From NCBI GenBank assembly GCA_025936045.1, contig JAICUB010000046.1, positions 1 to 48,711 on the forward strand: 48,711 bases of DNA. The letters run 5' to 3'. A model generated the notes under the pieces. The model ran no database searches. It was not told the origin of the DNA and saw nothing but the letters and a program-made list of their open reading frames with translations. This document shows, piece by piece, positions 16,140 through 24,340 of this stretch (positions are counted from its first letter, which is position 1; the number at the start of each line of letters is the position of its first letter). The translations under genes and the position numbers were made by a program. The DNA comes from Polyangiaceae bacterium. Lineage in GTDB: Bacteria > Myxococcota_A > Polyangia > Polyangiales > Polyangiaceae.

Positions 16140-18095
16140 TCAGTTGACGACGGTCGCGAACGAGCTCGCCGCCATCATGAACTGAAGGTTCGTGGAGCCG
16201 ATCGCGAGCGTCACCTGCGCTGCGCCGCTGCCGTTGTTGAACAGCACCACGACGTGCGTGTCGTCGGGGTTCTTGAACGCGATCGCCGCGACGCCGTTGC
16301 CGCATTTGCCGATGCCGTCACCGCTGCAGCTCACGTCGCCGCTCGTGCCGACACGCGTCGCGCCGGGCTGCGTGTACTGCGAGAAGTGCCGGAACGCGTA
16401 GTACGCGGGCTTCGGCGTCAGCACCTTCGAGCTCGGATCGGCGACGATGAGCGTGTCCTGCGGCCAGTTCGCGACGCTCATGCCGTTCGGATCCAACACC
16501 ATGTTCCACGCGTTGTAGACGCTCACGCCGGCCGTCAGCCAATCGTGGATGTTGCCCCAGCTCTCCTCGGCGTAACCGAAATCGTTCGGGGCCTTGCTGC
16601 TGTTGTACGCCTGCCCGTAGGCCGCGCCGCCCCAGGAGTAGTTTCCGCACTTGTGCTCGCTCTGCCACTTCGGGAGGCTCGAGGAGCCGACGCCCGACGG
16701 GATGAAGGCACCGCTCTGCATCATGTTCCACTGCAAGCCGAAGCCTTTGACGAAGCCCAAGGCCGTGGAGTCAGCGAGCACGGCGCTGACGACCGATTGA
16801 TCGGACTCGCCCGTTCCCGAGTTGGTATCGTTTCGCGACATCGTGCCGAGAATGATGGTGGTATCGAGGCTCGCGGTCTTGAGCGCGGGTCCCAAGAACT
16901 GACCGACGAACTTGGTATAGTCCGCGGCTTTCCACTGACACGACGGGTACGCCTCGGAGTAGTTCGGTTCGTTCTGTGGAGCGACGCTCTCGATCTTGAT
17001 GTTCTCGCCGGCGTACGCCTGCACCCATTTGACGAAGTAGCTCGCGTACGCGGTGAGCGTCGCCGAGTCGTTCTTCATCGTGCCGTGGTTCAAGCTCTTC
17101 GTGCCGTCCCCGCCCGACTTCATCCATCCAGGCGGCGACCACGGGCTGCCCCACAAATGGATATTCGGATTTACGGCCAGCGCAGCCTTGATGTACGGAA
17201 TGATGTACTTCTTGTCCTCGTCGATCGAGAACTTGGCGAGGCTCGTGTCGTCGTCGTCGTCGTCCGAGTACATCGTGACCGAGTAGTCGTTGGCGCCGAT
17301 CGGGATACGGCCGTATTGAAAGTTCGCGCCGTCGGTCGCGTCGAACAAGAGCTGCATCGCCTTCGCCTGGTCGTCGGTGCTGAGCTGCGACAAGAAGCTC
17401 CAACCCTTTTCGTTGAAGGCGCCGCCGAAGCCGTAGAACTTCTGCTTCATCTGCGAGTCGTTGACGGTGATCGTCGCGGTCCCGCCGCTCGCAGTCGTGA
17501 TCGTCCCCGGCTGCCACAACGCGCTGTTCGAAGAGGTGACGAGGAGAGGCAGCGTGAGTTTCGGGCCGCTGCCGGCTGCGCCCGCGGAGCCGCCCCCCGG
17601 CGTGCCGGCGGAGCCGCCCCCCGGCGTGCCGGCGGAGCCGCCACCCGGCAGGCCCCCCGAGCCCCCGACAGGCGAGCCCGTCGAGCCACCGGTGGGCGAA
17701 CCCGCCGAACCGCCCGCCGGCGAACCTGTCGAGCCGCCCGTGGGTGAACCCGTGGAACCGCCGGTGGGCGAGCCTGTCGAGCCGCCTGTGGGCGAGCCCG
17801 TGGAACCGCCGGTGGGCGAACCTGTCGAGCCGCCCGTGGGTGAACCCGTGGAACCGCCGGTGGGCGAGCCTATCGAGCCGCCGGCGGGCGAGCCTGTCGA
17901 GCCGCCTGTGGGCGAGCCCGTGGAACCGCCGGTGGGTGAGCCCGTCGAACCGCCACTCACGGGCGCGGTCCCGCCGGTGCCTGAACCAGCCGAGCCGCCG
18001 TTCGAGCTCTGGGAGTTGTCGTTCTGCGTCGAGCTGCAAGCGACGAGGAGCGCGAGACAGCTACTACCGATGATCGAGGCTCTTAGGTGAAGCAC
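16140..18095 (-). CDS. GH30-like glycoside hydrolase lipoprotein
   Basis: GTG 18095 gives a lipoprotein signal ending LLVAC (Cys20). Residues 21-176 are a Gly/Ser/Thr/Pro linker with about sixteen 8-residue repeats of the type GGSTGSPT. The catalytic part (177-651) has a (beta/alpha)8 barrel with APQNEPNY (probable acid/base Glu376) and KWQSEHKCG (probable nucleophile Glu480), then a C-terminal beta domain, matching GH30. GH30 members act on glucosylceramide, beta-1,6-glucan, xylan or fucosides; the substrate cannot be chosen here. No good Shine-Dalgarno precedes the GTG, and the frame stays open upstream without a signal-like sequence. It lies 77 bp after the lamin-G-like gene on the same strand. 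Confidence 0.88.
   Translation of the reverse strand: MLHLRASIIGSSCLALLVACSSTQNDNSQSSNGGSAGSGTGGTAPVSGGSTGSPTGGSTGSPTGGSTGSPAGGSIGSPTGGSTGSPTGGSTGSPTGGSTGSPTGGSTGSPTGGSTGSPTGGSTGSPAGGSAGSPTGGSTGSPVGGSGGLPGGGSAGTPGGGSAGTPGGGSAGAAGSGPKLTLPLLVTSSNSALWQPGTITTASGGTATITVNDSQMKQKFYGFGGAFNEKGWSFLSQLSTDDQAKAMQLLFDATDGANFQYGRIPIGANDYSVTMYSDDDDDDTSLAKFSIDEDKKYIIPYIKAALAVNPNIHLWGSPWSPPGWMKSGGDGTKSLNHGTMKNDSATLTAYASYFVKWVQAYAGENIKIESVAPQNEPNYSEAYPSCQWKAADYTKFVGQFLGPALKTASLDTTIILGTMSRNDTNSGTGESDQSVVSAVLADSTALGFVKGFGLQWNMMQSGAFIPSGVGSSSLPKWQSEHKCGNYSWGGAAYGQAYNSSKAPNDFGYAEESWGNIHDWLTAGVSVYNAWNMVLDPNGMSVANWPQDTLIVADPSSKVLTPKPAYYAFRHFSQYTQPGATRVGTSGDVSCSGDGIGKCGNGVAAIAFKNPDDTHVVVLFNNGSGAAQVTLAIGSTNLQFMMAASSFATVVN
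17580..17960 (-). repeat. 24-bp tandem array with 48-bp higher-order period
   Basis: About twelve highly similar 24-bp units lie between 17670 and 17955, with four looser ones towards 17580. They encode GGSTGSPT repeats of the GH30 linker. Many units alternate between two variants (one starting CCTGTCGAGCC, one CCCGTGGAACC on the plus strand), so the array appears to have grown partly by 48-bp duplications. Confidence 0.85.
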
Positions 18096-18172
18096 CTCGA
18101 TCTCATACCAGAGAAGCGAGGCACGCGCCGTTTCATGCTGCTTCCAAAAATTCGACCACGCGGAACTTTTCA

Positions 18173-19024
18173 CTACTGACACGCGATCGGCGCGGTCGAG
18201 AGCGCCACGTCGTCGTACCACATGGTCATGGCTCCCGCGCCGTAGCTGTCCCAGCCGACGTTGAAGTCGGCGAGCGCGGTGTAGCGCATGAGCGATGCGG
18301 AGCTGCCGAGCCAGGCTTGGTCGATGTCAGCGGTCGGGGTGCCGTCGACGGTGAGCCCAGCTTGAGCCATGTCGTCGATCGAGACGTTCAGATGGCCATT
18401 GGTGTTGATCACGAGGTTCACGCAGTACCAGGTGTCGGCCATCGGTTTGAAGCTCGCGGCATCGCCGTTCGGGCTCACGTCCGGGACGTTCGCGGCGTCC
18501 GAGTCGGTGTTCCAGTGGAACACCATGTCTTGGCTGCCGAAACGGAGCTCGTTGCTCTGCGAGTATTGATCGACGGCTGTCGGGTGGGTGACGACCATGG
18601 CGCCATGCCCGCTGGCGAGCGTCATCGCGAACCGGACGTAGAAGTGCACGTAGGCGACGGCTCCGAGCTTGCCGATGGCGGTGCTGTTGCGCAGGTAGAG
18701 CCGGTCGGAGCTCACGACCTTGAGCGAATGGCCCGAGCCGTGCGCGCCGATGCTGTCGATGCTCACGCCGCTCGCACTCGACGGGACCGTCGTCCAGGTC
18801 GCGGAGTTCGGCGCGGAACCCGTCTCGAAGTCGTCGCAGAGTGGCAGCGACGCGCAGTCGAACGCGCTCGCACCCGCTCCGCTGCCGGCCGTGCCGCTCC
18901 CCGCGTTGCCCGCGGCTCCGCTCGCGCTCGTACCAGCCGCGCCTCCGAAAGCGAAGTCGCCGCCCGCCCCCGCGCCGCCCGCCGAGCCTGCGAGACGACC
19001 CGAGCGGACGGAGTAGCAGCGCAA
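18173..19024 (-). CDS. Lamin-G/concanavalin-like secreted protein lacking a signal peptide
   Basis: From TTG 19024 the frame codes 283 residues: an Ala/Gly-rich linker (about 10-53), then FDCASLPLCDDFE and a beta-sandwich rich in Asn/Trp (YVHFYVRFAM, VFHWNTDSD, MWYDDVALS), a layout I associate with concanavalin-like carbohydrate-binding or lyase-like folds. Relatives with such linkers usually start with a lipoprotein signal. Here the frame is closed by a TGA seven codons upstream of the TTG, so no signal can be added. A hydrophobic stretch (WFALLLRPLGSS) exists in another frame over the same bases, suggesting a frameshift near 18990-19030. It may be a pseudogene or contain a sequencing error. 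The next gene downstream is the GH30-like enzyme. Confidence 0.65.
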   Translation of the reverse strand: MRCYSVRSGRLAGSAGGAGAGGDFAFGGAAGTSASGAAGNAGSGTAGSGAGASAFDCASLPLCDDFETGSAPNSATWTTVPSSASGVSIDSIGAHGSGHSLKVVSSDRLYLRNSTAIGKLGAVAYVHFYVRFAMTLASGHGAMVVTHPTAVDQYSQSNELRFGSQDMVFHWNTDSDAANVPDVSPNGDAASFKPMADTWYCVNLVINTNGHLNVSIDDMAQAGLTVDGTPTADIDQAWLGSSASLMRYTALADFNVGWDSYGAGAMTMWYDDVALSTAPIACQ

Positions 19025-19108
19025 ACCACCCGCCCTTACAAATCACGAGAGAGAACCGTGCAACTCGGAACCTCGGCGGCCTGAAACGCACAACCCCTGC
19101 AGGCGCCG

Positions 19109-20080
19109 ATGAAACGCGATACTCGACCGCTGAGGTACGACAGCGACCCACACGGGGTCACACGGCGCGATATCGTTCCGGCGCCGGTGCGCTTCGCCGA
19201 GGAGTCGTCGCCGGCGTCCAGCACGGGACCGGTCCGCGAATTGCAGCCGTATCCTGCGCTGCGCCCGCACGCGGACGAGGCGACGGTGAAGTATGCGCTC
19301 ATTCAGGACGCATCGGCGCCCCCGTACGCAGAAGGCGAGCGGCCGAGCGACGTTCCGCCCGAGCTCCGCTCCGGTACGCGGGTGACGCCCACGTCGACGC
19401 TGCCGCCCACGACGGCGCTACGCGCTCCGTCGACCACGCCTCCGGCGAGCCACGTGAAGACGAAGGCGCCGCTGCCGTCGAACGCGCGGATCGTGACGCC
19501 GCTGCCGTCGAACGCGCGGATCGTGACGCCGCCGCCGCACACGCGGATCGTGACGCCGCTGCCGTCGAACGCGCGGATCGTGACGCCGCTGCCGCGCAGT
19601 GAGGACCGCTACGCGACGGCTTCGGTGTCGTTCGCGCCGCCCGCGAAACCGATCTCGGTAGCGCCGCCTGCGTCCGCGCCACACGTCCCTGCTCGTCAAC
19701 CCGCACCGCTGCGCGGGCCGAGCCCGCTCGGCACGGCGGTGATCGCGCTGATCACGATCGTCGTGGCCGCCCGTCTCGGCGCAAGTCTCGGCGACGGCAG
19801 CTTGCAGCGGCTGTGGACACGCTCGTTCGCGGAGACGCCCAAGCCAGCGCTCGCTCCGGTCCCAAACCCGGTGCGTACCACCCCCGTTTCAGCCGCGCTC
19901 GCGCCGCCGCTGCGCCCGCAGATCACGTCGGCCGTGCCGCGCTCGGCGCCCGTTCCCGCTGCGTCGAGCGCGCCCGCCGTGCGCTTCGAGGACCTGCCCG
20001 CCGAGCCAACGTCCGAAGCCGAAACACCCGCGACGCCCGTCGCATCACCGCGGGTTCATCCGCGTACGCACCGGCGCTGA
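19109..20080 (+). CDS. Pro-rich single-pass membrane protein, unknown
   Basis: A 323-residue protein from ATG 19109. Residues 1-200 are hydrophilic, rich in Pro/Ala/Thr/Ser and contain four copies of PLPSNARIVT (about 121-160). A single hydrophobic helix spans about 207-225. Residues 226-323 are again Pro/Ala-rich. A cytoplasmic N-terminus with a periplasmic C-terminus is possible but not proven. It converges on the ECF sigma factor gene with 13 bp between stops. An anti-sigma role would fit a membrane protein beside a sigma gene, but no zinc-binding anti-sigma motif (HxxxCxxC) is present, so this is not supported. Confidence 0.65.
   Translation: MKRDTRPLRYDSDPHGVTRRDIVPAPVRFAEESSPASSTGPVRELQPYPALRPHADEATVKYALIQDASAPPYAEGERPSDVPPELRSGTRVTPTSTLPPTTALRAPSTTPPASHVKTKAPLPSNARIVTPLPSNARIVTPPPHTRIVTPLPSNARIVTPLPRSEDRYATASVSFAPPAKPISVAPPASAPHVPARQPAPLRGPSPLGTAVIALITIVVAARLGASLGDGSLQRLWTRSFAETPKPALAPVPNPVRTTPVSAALAPPLRPQITSAVPRSAPVPAASSAPAVRFEDLPAEPTSEAETPATPVASPRVHPRTHRR
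19471..19587 (+). repeat. 30-bp tandem repeat (four units)
   Basis: Units at 19471-19500, 19501-19530, 19531-19557 (shortened by 3 bp and diverged) and 19558-19587 encode PLPSNARIVT in the Pro-rich protein. Two neighbouring units are identical at the base level. Confidence 0.85.
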
Positions 20081-20093
20081 GGTGCCGCTCTTC

Positions 20094-20690
20094 TCACCGA
20101 GCCCGGCGTTCGAACCAGCTCAAGAGCTCGTACAGCGCGTCGCTGCGGGCGTCGTCGGGCAACTTCGACTTGGCGAGCTCGGCCTTGAGCGCCGCACGCG
20201 CGCGCGCAAGCCGGCTCTTCACGGTCCCGGGCGGGAGGTCGAGCTCGAGCGCAATCTCCTCGAGCGAGTACTCCTCCCAATAGTACTTCCGGAGCACGAG
20301 CGAGTACTTCGGTGCGATCTGCCGGAGGGCGAGGATCAAAATCACGTGCTCTTGCCGCACGGCGACGAGCTGGCTCGGGCTGTCTTCGGGCGGCGTCGGC
20401 AACGTGACCGGCTCGTGACCCGCGTCCGCCTCGGCGCGACGATGCATCAAGTATTGGTTACGCGCGATGCCGAAGAGGTACGAGCGGAACGTCGAGCGCC
20501 CTTCGAAGCGCTCGAGGTTTTGGGTGCAGGCGAGCAGCGTGCGTTGCACGAGATCCTCCGCGTCTACGCGCGAGCGCCGGCCGAAAAAGCCGTTCAGCTC
20601 CGAAACGTAGCGGTTCAGCAGTCGATCGCCCGCCCCCCGGTTGCCGGCGCGCCAGTTCAGCAGCAGCTTCTCGGTCGTGTCGTCGTGCAT
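20094..20690 (-). CDS. ECF-type RNA polymerase sigma factor
   Basis: A 198-residue sigma-70-family protein. Region 2 includes DAEDLVQRTLLAC and TFRSYLFGIARNQYL (about 45-85). Region 4 has the helix-turn-helix YSLEEIALELDLPPGTVKSR (about 137-156). It should direct core polymerase to a specific promoter set. ATG 20690 is preceded by GAGG about 9 nt upstream; a TTG five codons earlier is less likely. No anti-sigma gene with a recognisable zinc-finger domain is adjacent. The region-2/region-4 linker is moderately long and acidic/Pro-rich (TLPTPPEDSP). The gene is transcribed convergently with the Pro-rich protein and divergently from the NTF2-like lipoprotein. Confidence 0.93.
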   Translation of the reverse strand: MHDDTTEKLLLNWRAGNRGAGDRLLNRYVSELNGFFGRRSRVDAEDLVQRTLLACTQNLERFEGRSTFRSYLFGIARNQYLMHRRAEADAGHEPVTLPTPPEDSPSQLVAVRQEHVILILALRQIAPKYSLVLRKYYWEEYSLEEIALELDLPPGTVKSRLARARAALKAELAKSKLPDDARSDALYELLSWFERRAR

Positions 20691-20899
20691 GCGCGTTAAC
20701 CTCAAAACCTAGCGGCGCGCGAAAGTGCTGCAACGGAGTGCCTGTCGGCGCCTATCGCACCGCCGGGCACGGGGTACGGACACATGCCGTCGAAATCGCG
20801 ACGGGGCCGGCAGCGGAGCCGTAGTTGCAGGTGCGCCCTGCAAAGTCGTTGCGCCCGCAGGCCTTTTCGGCGCTGGCGTGGCGTGCGAGGCTACCTTCC

Positions 20900-21727
20900 G
20901 TGGGAAGGACTCGGATCGTGCTCTGCGCGCTCGTACTCGCTTGCTCCAAGCAGGCAGGGGTCGAAACCAAACCAAAACCGGCGCCGCCGTCGACGCCCGC
21001 CGCTCCCACGCAGTCCGTCGAAGCCCGAGCCAGCGCTGCGCCGAGCGTCCCTGCCGCCGTTGCGGTACTCGCGCCTGCCGAGCCGGTCGTAGCGCGTTGG
21101 AACGAGCTTCACGGCCGGCGTGACGCGAACGGCCTCGCGGACGTCTACGCCGACACCGTCGAGTTTTACGGCGAGAAACTCCCGAAGGAGCGTGTGCTCG
21201 CGCTGAAGCGAGCGGCGTTCCAGAAAGCACCCGACTACACGCAGTCGCTCGCAGGCCTGAAGGTGACCAGGCCCTCGGCGGATCGCGCGCGTGCCGAGTT
21301 CACCAAGTCGTGGACTCAGAGCGGCAAGACGAGCAGCATCGCCGCCGTACTCGAGCTTGCAGCTGCTCCGAGCGGGTTCAAGGTGACCAAGGAAACGGAC
21401 GGCCCGAGCGAAATCAAGCGAGCCAAGCGAGCCGAGCTCGCCTGGGACGCGTGCAACGGCGCGGCCATGGACCTGCTGTCTCACACCGAGGACGTGAGCG
21501 AGACTCTCAAGGACAAGAGGATGGGATTGCACATGGGCTCGGGCCCGCCCGACGATCCGACGTTCTCCATCGCCGTCCACCAGGAGCACTCCTACGGTTG
21601 GGAGACCCTGTGGTGGTACGACGTCGATCCGAAGACCGGAAGCGCGAAGAACGACATGGGTGAGACGCTCAAGGTCGACGCGAGCTTTGCGCGGAAGGTG
21701 GTCGACGCTTGCAAGGACGAGCTCTAG
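20900..21727 (+). CDS. NTF2-like lipoprotein
   Basis: GTG 20900 starts a short lipoprotein signal (MGRTRIVLCALVLAC). After a Pro/Ala-rich linker to about residue 60, residues 62-155 have the pattern of an NTF2/SnoaL-like fold (VVARWNELHGRRDANGLADVY, then VEFYGEKLPKERVLALKRAAF). The C-terminal half (about 180-275) is of unknown fold with Trp/His-rich segments (HQEHSYGWETLWWYD). No catalytic role can be assigned. The frame extends to 20825 but would give a basic, non-signal N-terminus. The 3' end overlaps the start of the hybrid kinase by 19 bp on the same strand, so the pair is probably one operon and this protein might feed the kinase a periplasmic signal; that last point is inference. Confidence 0.75.
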   Translation: MGRTRIVLCALVLACSKQAGVETKPKPAPPSTPAAPTQSVEARASAAPSVPAAVAVLAPAEPVVARWNELHGRRDANGLADVYADTVEFYGEKLPKERVLALKRAAFQKAPDYTQSLAGLKVTRPSADRARAEFTKSWTQSGKTSSIAAVLELAAAPSGFKVTKETDGPSEIKRAKRAELAWDACNGAAMDLLSHTEDVSETLKDKRMGLHMGSGPPDDPTFSIAVHQEHSYGWETLWWYDVDPKTGSAKNDMGETLKVDASFARKVVDACKDEL

Positions 21728-24231
21728 ACGCCGACACCGACGCGGAGGCCGATCCTCGGGTCGTAGCAGCGCTCGAGCGGGTCCCCGGCATCGTCGGGAG
21801 CGCCGTCGCGGCACTCGGGGTGCTCGTCCTCGCCGGCTGGACGCTCGGGTCGTCCGTCATCACGAACATCGACCCGTCGCTCGCTCCGATGAAGGCGAAC
21901 ACGGCGTGCTCGCTCGTCGCGCTCGGCCTCGCACTGCGCTTCTCGAGCCGGCGCGGCCCCACGCACGCGTTGCCTCGCGCGCTCGGCGCGTTCGCGGCCG
22001 CGCTCGGCGCTCTGGCGCTCTCTGAGTACGCGTTCGGCGTCGAGCTCGGTATCGACGAGCTCCTCGTGCACGACCAATGGTCGACGATCGCGCCGGGGCG
22101 CATGTCGATGGTGACGGCGACGCATTTCGTCTTGCTCGGCGGCGCGCTCATGCTCGGGGAGCCGCGCCCGGGAAAATCCGCGCGTCTCGCGGAGTGGCTC
22201 GCGCTGCTCGTCGGGCTGTCGTCGCTGCTCGTACTGCTCGGGTACGCCTACGGCGTGCAGAACCTCTACGCGCTCCGGCCGTACAACACCGTCGCGCTTC
22301 ACACGACCTTCGCTTTCTTGGCCCTCGTCTGCGGCATCCTGTGCCGGCGGCCCGCGCACGGTGTCATGGCCTTCGTCACGGCGCGCGGGCCCGGCGGCAC
22401 GCTCGCACGGCGGCTGCTACCCGCGATCGTCCTCCTGCCCGCGGGCCTCGCGTGGCTCAGGGTCCAGGGCCAAAACCTCGGGCTTTACGGCACGGGGTTC
22501 GGTGTCGCGCTCCTCGTCTCGGCGAACATCGTGTGCCTCGCCGTGGTCGTGAGCTCGACGGCGCGCGCGCTCGAGAGCTCGCATGCCGCCGAGCGCCGGC
22601 TCGAGCGCAGCCTGCGCGAGGCCGAAGCGGCGAGCCAAGCACGTTTTCGTCGGATGGCCGAGGCCGGCATCATCGGCATCGTCGTCTCCGATGCACGCGG
22701 CAACATCAGCGACGCGAACGACGCGTTCCTGGAGATGGTCGGCTACACGCGCGAGGAGCTGAGCGCCGGCCTCATCAGCGGCGCGACCCTCAACACCCCC
22801 GAGCGCGAGCAGACCGACGCGAACGCGCGCGTCGAACTGGCGAAATCCGGTGTGGCGCGCCCGTGGGAGAAGGAGCTCTTGCGCAAGGACGGCACGCGCG
22901 TTCCGATCCTGATCGGCGTCGTGACGCTCGACGCCGAACGGGAAACCGTCGCGTTCACCCTCGACCTGAGCGAGCGCAAACGCGCCGAGGCTGCCCGCCT
23001 TCGAGCCGTCGCCGCCGCGCGCGAGGAGCAGGAGAGTCGCGAGCGCGCCGAGCGCGCTTTGCTCCAGACCGAAGAGCAACTGCGACAATCCCAAAAAATG
23101 GAGGCCGTCGGGACGCTCGCGGGCGGCGTGGCGCACGATTTCAACAACATTCTGTCGATCATTCTGGGCTTCAGTGAGCTGCTCTTGTCCGAGCTCGGCC
23201 CCACCGATCCGATGCGGAACGACCTCGAGCAGATCGCGCTCGCCGGCCGCCGAGCGAGCACGCTGACTCGACAGCTCCTCGCGTTCAGCCGCCGCCAAGT
23301 CTTGCAGCCGAAGGTGGTGAATCTGAACGACACGATCGCCGCACTCACCACCATGCTCCACCGCGTCATCGGGGAAGACATCGAGCTCGCCTTCCTGCCG
23401 TCGAAGAGCCTCGGCTCGGCGCTCGTCGACCCCGGCCAAATGGAGCAGGTGCTGCTGAACCTCGTCGTGAACGCGCGCGACGCCATGCCAAAGGGCGGCA
23501 AGCTGACGATCGAGACCGGAAACGTCGACCTCGATTCGGCCTACTGCGGCGCTCACCTCGGTGTCGAGCCCGGCAGGTACGTCGTCCTCAGCGTGAGCGA
23601 CACGGGAGCAGGCATGGATCGGGCGACGCAAGCACGCATTTTCGAGCCGTTCTTCACGACCAAAGAGCTCGGCAAGGGCACCGGCCTCGGCCTCTCGACC
23701 GTTCACGGCATCATCAAGCAGAGCGGCGGTCACGTTTGGGTTTACAGCGAGCTCGGCAAAGGCTCGACCTTCAAGGTGTACCTGCCCCGCACGGAAGAGA
23801 GCGCCGCCGAGGCCGAACGAGGACTCACTGCGTCCGCGGCGCTGCGGGGTTCCGAAACGATCCTGCTGGCGGAAGACGACACCCAAGTGCGAACGCTCGC
23901 GGCCACGGTCCTACGCCGGCACGGCTATCGTGTGCTCGAGGCGGCGTCGGGTGGAGAGGCGCTGCTCCTCTGCGAGCAGCAGCAAGAGCGGACCCACTTG
24001 CTCCTGACCGACGTCGTCATGCCGAAGATGAGCGGACGGGAGCTCTGGGAAAAGCTCTCGAGCTTGCGCCCCGACATGAAGGTGCTCTTCATGTCCGGCT
24101 ACACCGACGACGCGATTGTTCGCCACGGCGTGCTCGGATCGGAGTTCGAGTTCGTGCAAAAGCCGATTGGCGCGACTGCGCTGCTCACCAAGGTGCGGGC
24201 GGTTCTCGATAGCGCACCTCGCACCACATAG
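21709..24231 (+). CDS. Membrane-bound PAS hybrid histidine kinase with REC
   Basis: An 840-residue sensor. Residues 25-285 contain about eight hydrophobic helices forming an integral-membrane sensor (motifs MKANTACSLVALGLAL and MSMVTATHFVLLGGAL); I know similar domains fused to kinases and GGDEF proteins but cannot name it securely. A PAS domain follows (about 310-425), a coiled coil (430-462), the phospho-acceptor GVAHDFNN with His476, the ATPase (Asn588, DTGAGM 631-636, GTGLGLS 657-663) and a C-terminal receiver (Asp768, Lys818). Start TTG 21709 is the only good choice in frame, with AAGG upstream, and overlaps the preceding gene by 19 bp. The following gene, 109 bp away, carries two receiver domains and is the obvious candidate partner. 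Confidence 0.92.
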   Translation: MQGRALDADTDAEADPRVVAALERVPGIVGSAVAALGVLVLAGWTLGSSVITNIDPSLAPMKANTACSLVALGLALRFSSRRGPTHALPRALGAFAAALGALALSEYAFGVELGIDELLVHDQWSTIAPGRMSMVTATHFVLLGGALMLGEPRPGKSARLAEWLALLVGLSSLLVLLGYAYGVQNLYALRPYNTVALHTTFAFLALVCGILCRRPAHGVMAFVTARGPGGTLARRLLPAIVLLPAGLAWLRVQGQNLGLYGTGFGVALLVSANIVCLAVVVSSTARALESSHAAERRLERSLREAEAASQARFRRMAEAGIIGIVVSDARGNISDANDAFLEMVGYTREELSAGLISGATLNTPEREQTDANARVELAKSGVARPWEKELLRKDGTRVPILIGVVTLDAERETVAFTLDLSERKRAEAARLRAVAAAREEQESRERAERALLQTEEQLRQSQKMEAVGTLAGGVAHDFNNILSIILGFSELLLSELGPTDPMRNDLEQIALAGRRASTLTRQLLAFSRRQVLQPKVVNLNDTIAALTTMLHRVIGEDIELAFLPSKSLGSALVDPGQMEQVLLNLVVNARDAMPKGGKLTIETGNVDLDSAYCGAHLGVEPGRYVVLSVSDTGAGMDRATQARIFEPFFTTKELGKGTGLGLSTVHGIIKQSGGHVWVYSELGKGSTFKVYLPRTEESAAEAERGLTASAALRGSETILLAEDDTQVRTLAATVLRRHGYRVLEAASGGEALLLCEQQQERTHLLLTDVVMPKMSGRELWEKLSSLRPDMKVLFMSGYTDDAIVRHGVLGSEFEFVQKPIGATALLTKVRAVLDSAPRTT

Positions 24232-24340
24232 GCGCCAAGTCGAGCTCTGTCTCAATTTGCCTCGAGAAGTGCCTCGAGCGAGGGCGGTGCTTCGGAACAT
24301 CACGTTGGGTTACGCGGGCGGACATGCGACAATCCGAAGA

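Noticed and set aside
17580..17960. CRISPR-like array suggested by regular 24-bp periodicity
   Set aside because: There are no unique spacers; units are contiguous and encode an in-frame Gly/Ser linker.
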